64,000 nucleotides of DNA from Allosalinactinospora lopnorensis (GTDB lineage: Bacteria > Actinomycetota > Actinomycetes > Streptosporangiales > Streptosporangiaceae): assembly GCF_000981225.1 (NCBI RefSeq), contig NZ_LAJC01000021.1:1-64000 (forward strand), read 5' to 3'. Made by a program: the position numbers and the translations under genes. This document shows, piece by piece, positions 16,843-25,932 of this stretch. Within the stretch, counting starts at the first letter, position 1; every line of letters starts with the position of its first letter. The notes beneath the pieces are model-generated. The model did not search any database, was not told where the DNA came from, and saw nothing but the letters and a program-made list of their open reading frames with translations.

Positions 16843-18602
16843 TTGAGTGACACCGTTGCTGACGTACTTGCTCACGCCCTTGCCCGGCACGGCGTGACAT
16901 CGATCTTCGGTCAGAGCAACCCGACAGCCTTCATGCTGGCCGCCGAGCGGACCGGTATCCGCCAGGTCCTGTACCGCACAGAGAACGCCGCAGGCGTAAT
17001 GGCTGACGCTTCGCCCGGATCAGCAATCGGATCGCCGTCGTCGCCGCCCAGAACGGTCCGGCCGCCACGCTCACAGTGCCGCCCATGGCGGAAGCCCTGA
17101 AGGCCTCAATCCCGATGCTGGTTCTGGTGCAAGAGGTACCGGCATCGGCCCGGGACCGTAACGCCTTCCAAGAACTGGACCACTTCGCGCTCTTCGCGGG
17201 GGTCTCGAAGTGGACGCGCCGGGTCGACGACCCCTCACGAGTGGACGACAACGTCGACATGGCGATGGCGGTCGCCAACAGTGGCCGACCAGGCCCCGTC
17301 GTGCTACTGCTCCCGAAGGACGTCCTGCAGGCGCCGACAGTGACAGCGCGCTTCAGCCGCAGGCGTGATCTGGGCGGGTTTCCGCTCGACCGGCCGCGGC
17401 CCGAAGCCACTGCGGTTGCGGAGGCGGCTCGCCTTATCGCTGAGGCCCGCTCCCCCCTAGTAGTCGCAGGTGGCGGAGTGCACCTATCGCGTGCGGTAGA
17501 GGAACTGGCCGCACTCCAACGCGTGGCGCACCTCCCCGTCGTGACGACGAACATGGGGAAGGGGGCGGTGAGTGAGCTGGACGCCTTGTCGTTGGGTGTC
17601 GCAGCGAACGTAACGGGTCAGCGAGGCCCGGCACACCACCATCTGTCTCTTATCCAAGAGGCCGACGTCGTCCTGCTGGTTGGAACGCGGACCAACGAGA
17701 ACGGAACGGAGGGGTGGACTCTCACCTCGCCCGACGCAACATACATCCACATCGACATGGACCCATTGGAAGTCGGCCGCAACTACGAGGCGCTGCGGCT
17801 CGTCGGTGACGCACGATCGGCTCTCAGCGACCTTGCGGACGCCTTGGAGGCATGCGATCTCACGCAGCGACAGCGCGCTGCAGAGACTCTCCGCCATCGC
17901 ATCACTGCGGGACATCGACGCCGCGCCGAAGAGATCGAGGCGGCGATGCCCTTCGATGCTCACCCCATCGCTCCAGAGAGGCTTATGAGGGAGCTTGACG
18001 CGTTGCTCGTCCGCGGCGACATTGTTGTCGCGGACGCGAGCTACTCCTCGTTCTGGGTAGCGAGCTACCTCACCGCCAAGCTGGCCGGTCAGCGGTTCAT
18101 TCTGCCCCGTGGTCTGGCGGGGCTGGGGTGGGGTCTTCCCCTTGGGCTCGGAGTGAAGCTGGCAACTCCCGATGCCCGCGTGGTCGCCGTCGTCGGCGAC
18201 GGCGGGTTCGCCCACGTGTGGTCTGAACTGGAGACAGCCATCCGCGAGGACCTCCCCCTGACCGTGATTGTGCTCAACAACCAACTCCTCGCCGCTCAGC
18301 GGCACGCCGAGATGGCAGCCTTCGGGCAGACGACCACGGGCATCAATTTCCAGCCCGTCGATCATGCCGCGATGGCGCAGGCGGTCGGGGCCGTCGGAAC
18401 CCAGATCACCAACTGCTCCCAGTTGGGGCCCGAACTCAAGAAGGCTCTGGCATCCACCACGGTGACCGTGCTGGACGTGGTCGTCGATCCCGACGCCTAT
18501 CCTCCGGTCCGCGCCTGGGGCGGAATCACAGACCGCATCAACCGGCGACTCCATGCCGACCCGGATGCGCCCGCCTCGCCCGACCCGAAGGATGACGGAG
18601 AC
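16843..18602 (+). CDS. Thiamine-diphosphate-dependent enzyme (acetolactate synthase/benzoylformate decarboxylase family), one-base frame break
   Basis: The TTG start at 16843 follows a GGAGG site. The first frame reads the Pyr domain to the catalytic Glu ('YRTENAAGVMAD', Glu about residue 47), then the frame breaks at about 17008: adding one G to GACGCTTC gives the expected 'MADGFARISNRIAVVAAQNGPAA'. The rest has the central domain ('RPGPVVLLLPKDV') and the PP domain with the ThDP motif 'VVGDGGFAHVWSELETAI...LNNQ' (GDG to NN). Corrected length about 586 residues, normal for the family. It decarboxylates a 2-oxo acid or ligates aldehydes; the substrate is not readable. No stop codon separates it from the following acyl-CoA ligase: both share one frame to 20252. 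Confidence 0.82.
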
Positions 18603-20252
18603 GTGTCGTCAACAGAGCACGAAGCAAAGGCGGCGCACTGGCCTGCCATCACCACAATCTCCGATTGTGACTACACGATCGGTGACGCCCTCCGGAAGGC
18701 CGCTGCCCGCTGGTCCTCTCGGACCGCACTTGTGGAGGGCATCGTCGAAAGTGACGCGCGCACCTGGACCTACGCTGAGCTCCTTCGTGATTCGGAAGCG
18801 GTAGCGCGAGCTCTACTGACTCAGTTCCACCCCGGTGAACGGGTCGCCGTGTGGTCAGCCAACTCCCCGGAGTGGGTGCTCCTGGAGCTGGGAGCGGCGC
18901 TTGCGGGCATCACTCTGGTAACCGTCAATCCCGCCTATCGGTCTGCTGAACTTGAATTCGTCCTCCGGCAGTCGCGGACGCAGGGTATCTTCGTCCAACA
19001 GCAGGTCCATTCACGCGACTTGCCAGCCATGGCGCGGAATGTCTCCGTAGAGCTGCCCGAGCTCAGATTCGTCCAGTCCCTGGACAAGTGGGCCGACTTC
19101 GTTTCCCTCTCCTCAGCCACGACTTCCCGTCTGCCGAAGGTCGGTTCCACAGATCCGGCGCAGATCCAGTACACGTCGGGGACGACCGGCTTCCCCAAAG
19201 GCGCCGTGCTCGCCCACCGAGCCCTTGCCGTGAACGGCCGACTCTATGCGGAGACGATCGGGGCGACACCAGAGGACGTATGGGTCAACCCGATGCCGCT
19301 GTTCCACACGGCCGGCTGTGGGCTTGCCACACTGGGCGCCTTGCAGACCGGCGGCGTCCACGTGTTGCCGGGAAAGTTCGACGCCGATCTCATGCTGGAC
19401 CTGTTCGAGCACCACCGCGGAACCATACTGCTGTCAGTGCCCACGATGCTCATCCGGATGCTGGACGCCCAGCGCGCGGCAGCGCGTGACCTCAGCTCGT
19501 GGAGGCTCGCCACACTGGGTGGCGCGCCTGTACCGGTCGAGCTCATCCGACGGGCACAGCGCGACTTCGGCGTCAACGTAGGGATCGGTTACGGACAGAC
19601 GGAAGCGGCGCCCTACATTACCCACACCGTCCCGAGTGACACGCATCCGCAGTGGTGGGAGACAGTCGGACGGCCATTGCCACACGTGGAAGTAAAGATC
19701 GCCAACCAGGACACCGGCGAGTTGGTACCCCTCGGTGAGCTGGGTGAAATTTGCACGCGGAGCATTTGCGTGATGAGCGGCTACTTCGAGAATCCGGAGG
19801 CTACTAGAACGGCCATTGACAAGGATGGCTGGCTCCATACCGGCGACCTGGGAAGCATGGACGGGGCGGGCTACGTGCGCATCAAGGGCCGGGTCAAGGA
19901 CATGATCATCCGCGGTGGCGAGAACATCTATCCCCGCGAGATCGAGGATCTCCTCTTCACACACGACTCGGTCGCTGACGTGTCCGTCGTAGGCCTGCCG
20001 CACCATGAGTGGGGGGAGATCGTGGCTGCGTTCGTCCAGGCCCGACCGGGCGCGACCCTCACGCCGGACGACCTGATCAGCCACTGCGCAGGCCGGATCG
20101 CTAGCTACAAAATCCCGCAGGTCTGGGAGTTCGTCGCCAAGTTTCCGCAGACAGCGTCGGGGAAGATCCAGAAGTTCGCGCTTCGCGACCACTATCTCAG
20201 CCGTGCCGGCCAACGACTCCAGCCGGACGACACTGATCGGAGAGAAGCGTGA
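18603..20252 (+). CDS. AMP-binding acyl-CoA ligase, in frame with the upstream ThDP enzyme
   Basis: This 549-residue segment is a complete fatty-acid/aryl-CoA ligase: ATP motif 'YTSGTTGFPKGAVLAHRA' (about 190), 'GYGQTEAAP' (about 328), 'GWLHTGDLGSMDGAGYVRIKGRVKDMIIRGGENIYPREIE' region with the hinge and CoA-binding residues, and the catalytic Lys in 'TASGKIQKFAL' (about 520). It adenylates an acid and transfers it to CoA. The frame is continuous with the ThDP enzyme, so the product may be a 1,136-residue fusion. However, GTG 18603 is preceded by AAGGATGACGGAG and gives a normal-length ligase, so internal initiation is also possible. It overlaps the following SDR gene by GTGA. Confidence 0.85.
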   Translation: MSSTEHEAKAAHWPAITTISDCDYTIGDALRKAAARWSSRTALVEGIVESDARTWTYAELLRDSEAVARALLTQFHPGERVAVWSANSPEWVLLELGAALAGITLVTVNPAYRSAELEFVLRQSRTQGIFVQQQVHSRDLPAMARNVSVELPELRFVQSLDKWADFVSLSSATTSRLPKVGSTDPAQIQYTSGTTGFPKGAVLAHRALAVNGRLYAETIGATPEDVWVNPMPLFHTAGCGLATLGALQTGGVHVLPGKFDADLMLDLFEHHRGTILLSVPTMLIRMLDAQRAAARDLSSWRLATLGGAPVPVELIRRAQRDFGVNVGIGYGQTEAAPYITHTVPSDTHPQWWETVGRPLPHVEVKIANQDTGELVPLGELGEICTRSICVMSGYFENPEATRTAIDKDGWLHTGDLGSMDGAGYVRIKGRVKDMIIRGGENIYPREIEDLLFTHDSVADVSVVGLPHHEWGEIVAAFVQARPGATLTPDDLISHCAGRIASYKIPQVWEFVAKFPQTASGKIQKFALRDHYLSRAGQRLQPDDTDRREA

Positions 20253-21068
20253 CCTCCATGAAGGACAAAACGCTCTTCATCACCGGCGGGAGCCGTGGCA
20301 TCGGCCGTTCCATAGCGCTCAGGCTGCCGCGGAGGGCGCCAACGTCGTCATCGCAGCCAAGACAGCAGAACCGCACCCCAAGCTCCCGGGGACTATCCAC
20401 ACGGTCGCAGCTGAGATCGAGGAGGCAGGCGGGCGGGCACTCCCTCTGACTCTCGACGTACGCCAAGGCGACCAGGTCGCGAAGGCCGTCGCATCGGCCG
20501 CCCGCCACTTCGGCGGTATTGATGTGCTTGTGAACAACGCAAGTGCAGTGTTCCTGGCAAAGACCGCGGACACGCCACTCAAGCGCTTCGATCTGATGTT
20601 CGACATCAATGTGCGAGGGACGTTCACCGCATCACAGGCCTGCATCCCGTACCTTGAGCGTTCCGAGAACGGACACATCCTGACCTTGTCGCCGCCCATC
20701 GATCTGCAGGCCGACTGGTTCGCGAACCGAACCGCTTACACCATGTCAAAATACGCGATGAGCATGACGGTCCTGGGTTTGGCCGAAGAACTGCGAGCCG
20801 GCATCGTGCTGTCAACGCGTTGTGGCCGAAGACAATGATCTACACAGCCGCTTCCGCGATCTTCGGTCTCGGCCGAGCGGGCTGCCGCTCGACCGACATC
20901 ATGGCCGATGCAGCCCACGCCATCCTCACTCGTCCAAGCACCGAATGCACTGGCAGCTTTTTCCTCGACGAGGACGTACTTCGCGAGGAAGGCGTCACCG
21001 ACTTCGCGAAGTACGAACTCGTTCCCGGTACGCCGCCCGAAATCGATCTCTTCGTGACCCGCTCATGA
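20249..21068 (+). CDS. Short-chain dehydrogenase, HSDL2-like; two one-base frame breaks
   Basis: The N-terminus 'KTLFITGGSRGIGRSIALR' carries the NAD(P) GxxxGxG motif. The frame then changes at about 20325 (one G restores 'RAAAEGANVVIAAKT') and again at about 20808 (one G restores 'AGIVAVNALWPKTMIYTAA'). The middle frame contains 'EPHPKLPGTIHT', 'DVLVNNAS', 'HILTLSPPI' and the catalytic Y-x-x-x-K in 'YTMSKYAM'. This pattern belongs to the hydroxysteroid-dehydrogenase-like-2 group, often found beside CoA ligases in beta-oxidation-type modules. Corrected length is 273 residues. The start (GTG 20249, or ATG 20258) overlaps the ligase stop, indicating translational coupling. Confidence 0.78.
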
Positions 21069-21218
21069 GGTGGCAAGGCCTGCTTTGGCGCGCCGGCTTC
21101 CTGGTCGACGACGGCGCAGTCAGACGACACGCAGATGTCCACCGCATCAGCTATTGATCCGAAACGATAGGTGTTCTGGGCCGTTGACCCCTGTGTAAGT
21201 GAACTGGCGGGAGACGTA

Positions 21219-21400
21219 CGGCAGTTGTCGTCGTATCGGCGCAGGAGGCGTTACGGATGCGGGTGGTCGCAGCGTAGGGGGCGGGCGGTGGCAGTGAGGA
21301 TGTCGCGGCGATGTTGCAGGTCTCGCTCAAGGCGGTGGGCGACTGGTGGACGAGGTGGCGCCGCAACGTGGTGCGACTGCGGGGCGGCGGGTACCGGGAA
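21219..21400 (+). pseudogene. IS630-like transposase N-terminal remnant
   Basis: One frame reads 'SAQEALRMRVVAA', a stop, then 'EDVAAMLQVSLKAVGDWWTRWR', the helix-turn-helix start of IS630-family transposases. The catalytic part is absent and the frame runs into the end of the DUF1707 gene. No terminal inverted repeats or target duplication were recognised. It marks an old insertion near the edge of the catabolic block. Confidence 0.55.
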
Positions 21401-21401
21401 C

Positions 21402-22084
21402 TCAGTTCCCGATCGTCTTGCGACCCCGCTTCCACCACTTCTTCCTCTTCGGCTTCTGGTGGTCGCGCCGCTTGTAGACGCCCCAGACCGACCCCAGGAG
21501 CGACACCCCCGTGACGGTGACGACCGGGGTGTCGGGGTCGGTCATGACGGGCGGATCCCCGTCCAGCCAGTACCCGCCCATAACTCCGGCGCCATCGACC
21601 CGCACCACCACGTCGTCGGGGACGATGACCTCCACCGTGCCCAGCAGCGAATGGGCGCGGATCGTGGTCTCCCGCGCGGCGAACCTGGTCTCGCGCAGGT
21701 CGAGCGTGACCGCGCCCAGGACACTGGCCGCCGAGAACCTCTCCGGAACCACCCACGCGCCCGTCCGATCGGCTCCGGACATGACGGTGAAGGCGTTCTT
21801 GCTGGCCGGCGGCGTGTCGACCACCCGCTCAACGCCGCGAACGGGGCGGGGTGTCCCGTCGGACCGCTCCGCCGACACGGCCGCGGCGCCGGAGGCGGGC
21901 AGGTCCGCCAGCTCGCCCTGGGTCTTGGCACTGTAGGCGGCGTCCAGCCGTTCGCCGTGCTCGCCGGGATCCAGTCGGCCTTCGGCGAGCGCTCGCGCAG
22001 ACTGGCGGCGACGGCGTCGCGCTCGGAGTCGGAGATCCGCAGGTGCTGCCGTTCCGGTGCGGTCTTGTCGTTGTCCTCGCCCAT
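21402..22084 (-). CDS. DUF1707 and cell-wall-active antibiotic response (LiaF-like) protein; one-base frame break
   Basis: The N-terminus 'HLRISDSERDAVAASLRE' opens a DUF1707 domain, which continues in a shifted frame as 'ALAEGRLDPGEHGERLDAAYSAKTQGELADL'. Adding one G in GAGCGCTC (about 22000) joins them. The C-terminal half has repeated 'SVLGAVTLDLRE', 'HSLLGTVEVIVPDDVVVRVDG' strands typical of the LiaF/DUF2154 beta-helix, and the protein ends in a basic tail. Such proteins are linked to cell-envelope stress in actinobacteria. Corrected length 227 residues. A small duplicate of its sequence exists at 9243-9290. Confidence 0.8.
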
Positions 22085-22343
22085 GGGGCCGAGTATCCCG
22101 CAGCGCCCACCGTTCTACCACCGGGGTAAGCCCTGAGACTGCCCTGGTTCCGCCCCTGTCGGGGCCGGGGCCCGCGGCGCGGGAGGCGGGTCACGCCGGC
22201 TCGGGAGGCGGGAAGCGGGTGCCATCGGCCATCGCGTCCCCAGCCTGTGGACGGCGAGGACCCATGCCGAAGCGGAGCAGACACCTCCGTACTGTCCACC
22301 GAACGCAGGAGCGGCCTTCTGCCGTGCGCGGTGTCAGCGTTTG

Positions 22344-23334
22344 CTAAGCGGCGGTCTTGGCGTGTTCCAGGGCGGTCCGATACTCGCCGGTCCATTCGGC
22401 GTCGCGCTGGTCCGTCGGCAGCCCGTCGAGTCCGGCGTGGAGGTGGCCCGCCGCGTCCGCGTAATCGCCCAGCGATAACAGCGCAAGACCGATGTTGAGC
22501 CGGAAAAAAGATGGCGTGTACCAGTAGACAATTCCTGGAGGATCACCAACGTCGGAGGAATACCGTGCAGCATCGTCCAGCAATCGGCGCGCCTTGGTTC
22601 CTTCGTCCAGAGCCGCGCAGCCCTGTGCCGCTTGCAGCGTGTCGAACACCTGCTGAGCGATGTGTACGTCAGGAGTGTGCAGGGCAGCTTGCGAGGCACA
22701 CAACACCCATGAAGCGCCCTTGCTGACGTGCTACGTAGCCGCGAAACGACACGGCCACCGCCCCCACTGTTGGGGCTTCTGCTTCGTCTGCCATCTCTTC
22801 CGCGCGCCCCAGCATGGTCACGGCTTCCTTGTCCCTACGAACGGCCGCAAGCAGCCAACCGGTGTACTGGGTCCATTCCGCTGCTACAGCCAGCAAGGAC
22901 TTGTGGCGCGGCCCGCGCGCTTCCCGGGCAAATCCGCTCACCGTGTCGAGCTGTGCCCTGGCCGCCGGAAGTATCGCGGCCGGACCTACGGCGTCCTCAA
23001 GCCGCCGCTGTGCGGCCAGTACCTCCGCGAGGGCTTCCACGGTCCTCGCATCGATGCGGGACGGCGCGGCGACGCTACGGGCGATGCGGTCGCGGTCGTC
23101 CTCGTTCAGCACCGTTGCGCGTTCCAGTTCCTCCCGTGGGATGTCGAGAACGGAGGCGAGGTACGGCAGCCAGAACCTGGGCACCCGGCGTCCGGACTCC
23201 CAGCGGTAGACCTCCTGGCGCGTCACCGTGGGACGGCCGGACTCCGCACACAGCACATCGGTCAGCCGCTGCTGCGACCAGCCGCGCACCGTGCGGTGCC
23301 GTTTGAGCATCTGCGGGAACGTCTCGGGGGCCAT
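22344..23334 (-). CDS. XRE-family regulator with TPR-like C-terminus (copy 1); frame break
   Basis: The N-terminal helix-turn-helix ('MLKRHRTVRGWSQQRLTDVLC', 'VTRQEVYRWESGRRVPRFWLPYLASVL') is followed by a long helical, TPR-like region. The frame changes at about 22695, after 'GYVARQQGRF'; the continuation 'ASQAALHTPDVHIAQQVFDTLQAAQG... LEHAKTAA' aligns with the same part of the second copy at 61846. Two added bases (a G run) restore about 330 residues. The ATG at 23334 has no evident ribosome binding site, as in the other copy. It is divergent from three overlapping small genes. XRE-TPR proteins can sense small peptides or metabolites, but the ligand here is unknown. Confidence 0.8.
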
Positions 23335-23562
23335 GTATCCATTTTGACTTCTTCCCCTCCCCGGAAGGAGGGGATTTCCACCCTTGGGGAAACGGGTTTC
23401 CTGCATGACCCGCGTCCTGGCCTACAAACCGGCCTATGGATCGGCCGACAGACAAGCGGATCCGGAATCTGTGGACGCGCAGAACAGTGGTGGGAAACAT
23501 GACCCCCGCGACGGCGGCAACCGTCCGGGGGCGCGGCCACCAACTACCCAAGAGTTGATGAC

Positions 23563-23736
23563 ATGGTCATCCTGCCACCGCGCCGAAACGCGCGAATCCG
23601 CCCCTACCTGCTCGCCGCCGAGCAGCGGCAACGGGCCGAGCGGCGGCGGCGCGCGGCCTGGATCGCGCGCCGCCGGTGTTGGACCACCGCCGCCGATCGC
23701 CTTCTCGGCCTTCTCCCCGAGGCGGTGACGGCGTGA
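23563..23736 (+). CDS. Small basic protein of the XRE/HTH module (copy 1)
   Basis: A 57-residue arginine-rich protein (starts MVILPPRRNARIRPYLLAAE). The segment 'LPPRR-AR-RPYLL' is shared with the 48-residue protein at 61547-61693, which occupies the same position relative to an HTH gene and an XRE regulator. Both end in a GTGA overlap with the next gene. The conserved N-terminus in both copies supports a real gene. The C-terminal half has a hydrophobic stretch (LLGLLPEAVTA). Function unknown. Confidence 0.65.
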   Translation: MVILPPRRNARIRPYLLAAEQRQRAERRRRAAWIARRRCWTTAADRLLGLLPEAVTA

Positions 23737-23935
23737 ACGACGTCCACTCGAACAACTACCTGTCCACCGGCGAAGCCGCACAGGTCCTGGGCATCGCCCC
23801 TCCACCATGCGGGCCTGGGCGCGCAAGGGACGGATCCGCTACCTGCGCAACCCCCACACCGGATGGCGGATCTACCGCGCCGGCGACGTCTGCGCGCTGC
23901 GCGAGGCCCGGCAGAAGGCGGAGCAGTGCGAGTGA
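23733..23935 (+). CDS. MerR/excisionase-like HTH protein (copy 1); one-base frame break
   Basis: The first frame gives 'YLSTGEAAQVLGIAP' and, after adding one C to the C run at about 23800, continues 'STMRAWARKGRIRYLRNPHTGWRIYRAGDVCALREARQ'. This is a helix-turn-helix of the MerR/BldC/Xis type, about 67 residues when corrected. The GTG start overlaps the preceding stop (GTGA). The second copy at 61347-61550 has the same layout. Such small proteins act as excisionases of integrative elements or as DNA-binding regulators; the context does not decide between these. Confidence 0.75.
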
Positions 23936-24149
23936 CCACCTACTGCGAGATCCGCCAGGTGCCCGACCTGGACACCCTGCACGCCTGGGCCGCCGCTGCG
24001 GGAGTGCCCGTCTGCCAGCGCGGGATCACCCTGGACGGCAACGAGACGTCTACGCCGCCACCCACGGGGCCACCACGCTCATGTGCGTCGTGCCCAACCG
24101 CCACCAGCCCTCACCCCTGAACTGGCAATCCCCCTTCGAACACATGTGA
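23932..24149 (+). CDS. Small protein of unknown function after the HTH gene; one-base frame break
   Basis: The GTG at 23932 overlaps the HTH stop (GTGA). The frame reads 'VTTYCEIRQVPDLDTLHAWAAAAGVPVCQRGITLDGNE', then changes; one added G in GAGACGTC restores 'DVYAATHGATTLMCVVPNRHQPSP' and an ending at 24147-24149, for a total of 72 residues. Two cysteines and a histidine/tryptophan-rich end are visible. No family is recognised. A terminator-like hairpin follows at 24191. Confidence 0.6.
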
Positions 24150-24190
24150 CCCCCGTCCGCTTCCCGCCCCTTCGCAGGCGCGCGGACCCG

Positions 24191-24220
24191 CCCCCGCCGC
24201 AGGACGGATTGCGGCGGGGG
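24191..24220. terminator. Terminator hairpin between converging genes
   Basis: CCCCCGCCGC (24191-24200) pairs perfectly with GCGGCGGGGG (24211-24220) around a ten-base loop. It lies between the small-protein module and the converging SDR gene. Confidence 0.75.
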
Positions 24221-24248
24221 TGGCTGCACGTTCGGGTGGCGGCGCGCC

Positions 24249-25220
24249 TCACCGCCGCCGTCGGCGCACGATCGCGATGACCGCCCCGGTGGTGAGCGCG
24301 GCCACCGCGATCCGGCGGAGGGCGGTCTGCCGCCGGCCGTGCCATTGGCCGTGCACCGCTCCGCTGCCCGGGGCCGGTTGGTACAGGTTGCCGCTGGTGA
24401 TCGGGGCGGGCTCGGTGCGCGACAGGTGGGAACGCTCCACCTGGCGGGCCATCATGCGCTCGGCGAGCCCCGGCGCCGTCTTGGCCTGCGAGACGAGAGC
24501 CCGGCCGGCGGGGCCGACGATGACCTCCCGGCGCGGGCGCCGCACGAGTCCGACGATCGCCGACGCCACGCGCTCGGGCGAGTAGACCAGCGGCATCGCG
24601 AGGATCCTGCGGCCCGTGTAGTTCGCCGAGTGCTCGAAGAGGGGAGTGTCGATGGCGGCGGGCAGCACGCTGCACACCCGGACCCCGTTCGCGCCGCCGA
24701 TCTGTAGTTCCTGGCGCAGGCTGGTGCTGAGCGCCCGGACGGCCGCCTTGGTCATCCCGTAGGCGTGGGTGTAGGGCTGGGGCACCACCGCGACGACCGA
24801 GGACACGTTGATCAGTACACCGCTCCCCTGCTCCCGGAAGTGCGGCAGGACGGAGCGGGCACCGTGCACGTACCCCATCAGGTTCACGTCCACGATCCGG
24901 CGGAAGTCGTCCAGCGGCATCTCGGTGAACGGGGCGAAACCCGTGAGAGCGGCGTTGTTCACCCAGACGTCGATCCGCCCGTACCGGTCGAGCACGTACT
25001 GCGCCAGGGCGTCGACCGACTCGCTGTCGGCCACCTCGGTGACCACCGGCGTCGCCGTGGCGCCGTGCGAGCGGCACTCCTCGGCGACCTCGTTGAGCGC
25101 CGCCTCCCGCCGGGCCGCCAGGACCACCACGGCGTGCCTCCTGGCGAACGCCAGCGCGGTCGCGCGCCCGATCCCGCCGGACGCACCGGTGACAACGACG
25201 ACAGAATCCCTGATACGCAC
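24249..25220 (-). CDS. SDR-family oxidoreductase with C-terminal membrane anchor
   Basis: A 323-residue classical SDR: 'VVTGASGGIGRATALAF' (NAD(P) loop), 'RIDVWVNNAAL', the Ser in 'INVSSVVAV' and the catalytic 'YGMTK'. After the SDR domain (about 1-265) a linker leads to 'AALTTGAVIAIV' followed by five arginines, a single C-terminal membrane helix with a positive stop. Relatives with this layout are common near stress genes in actinomycetes; the substrate is unknown. The GTG at 25220 follows a GGGGAGGG site. It is the first of several reverse-strand genes in the stress/redox group. Confidence 0.88.
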   Translation of the reverse strand: MRIRDSVVVVTGASGGIGRATALAFARRHAVVVLAARREAALNEVAEECRSHGATATPVVTEVADSESVDALAQYVLDRYGRIDVWVNNAALTGFAPFTEMPLDDFRRIVDVNLMGYVHGARSVLPHFREQGSGVLINVSSVVAVVPQPYTHAYGMTKAAVRALSTSLRQELQIGGANGVRVCSVLPAAIDTPLFEHSANYTGRRILAMPLVYSPERVASAIVGLVRRPRREVIVGPAGRALVSQAKTAPGLAERMMARQVERSHLSRTEPAPITSGNLYQPAPGSGAVHGQWHGRRQTALRRIAVAALTTGAVIAIVRRRRR

Positions 25221-25577
25221 GATCGTGTCCCTCCCCTACCCGGCTTCTCATCGAGCGTCCGGCGCTCCGCGCTGCCCGCCGCACCGGTCCCCCTCGTCGC
25301 CGGCCGTGCGGACGCCCCCGGACGCGGCGCCCCGAATGCCTCGCCCTGCCCGCGGACCTGCGGTCGGAGTGGGGGCACCCGGGAGCTGCGCGCCGCTCGC
25401 AGCCACCGGATCGTCTTCCCCGCCACCCGGTGCGAGTGGAGGGCCGCGCCCTGCTCTCATCGGCGGCGTCGCTCGGTACGCGGTCCACCGTGGACCGGCC
25501 GGGCCCCCTCCGCTGCGCCCGTCCCGGATAGCGGCGGGCCGGCCACTGGTGAACGGCGGAGGCGCGGCGGGCAGCCG
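25221..25577. other. Intergenic region, no gene seen
   Basis: About 357 very GC-rich bases. Long open frames exist on both strands but their translations are proline/arginine-rich shadows without family resemblance. Confidence 0.5.
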
Positions 25578-25808
25578 CTACCTCTTCTTGTCCATCTGCT
25601 CGTCCAGGCGCAGCGCCGTCCCGAGTATGAAGAACGTCGGCGCCCACTGCCCGACGAACAGCGCCCGGTCCTCACCGCGGTTCGTCGTGGTCTCCGTTTT
25701 CGTCTTCTTGGAGACCAGCCACGTCGTGGCGCTGAGTCCGATGGAGGCGATCCCCGCCATGTAGGCCATGGTGGACGTGACACCCATCTCGCGGAGCTTC
25801 TCGATCAT
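25578..25808 (-). CDS. Small membrane protein (76 residues)
   Basis: The protein starts MIEKLREMGVTSTMAYMAG and contains two hydrophobic segments (about 12-32 and 50-66) separated by a charged loop (KKTKTETTTNRGED) and ends in a Lys/Arg tail. ATG 25808 is preceded by AAAGGGGGAACC, the same leader found at the hemerythrin gene. Function unknown; membership in the stress group is by position and leader similarity. Confidence 0.7.
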   Translation of the reverse strand: MIEKLREMGVTSTMAYMAGIASIGLSATTWLVSKKTKTETTTNRGEDRALFVGQWAPTFFILGTALRLDEQMDKKR

Positions 25809-25932
25809 GGTTCCCCCTTTCCTGCGCCGGTCTGAACCAGTGCGACCGGCAACGAGGTGGTCTCGGCGATCGAGCCACCCGGTGCGGTCGTTGCTCCGGC
25901 CCCGTCGCCGGCGACCGCGTCCACAGTTCGTT

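Noticed and set aside
16843-17100. Separate short 85-residue protein
   Set aside because: It is the N-terminus of the ThDP enzyme cut by a one-base frame change; its end is a shadow reading.
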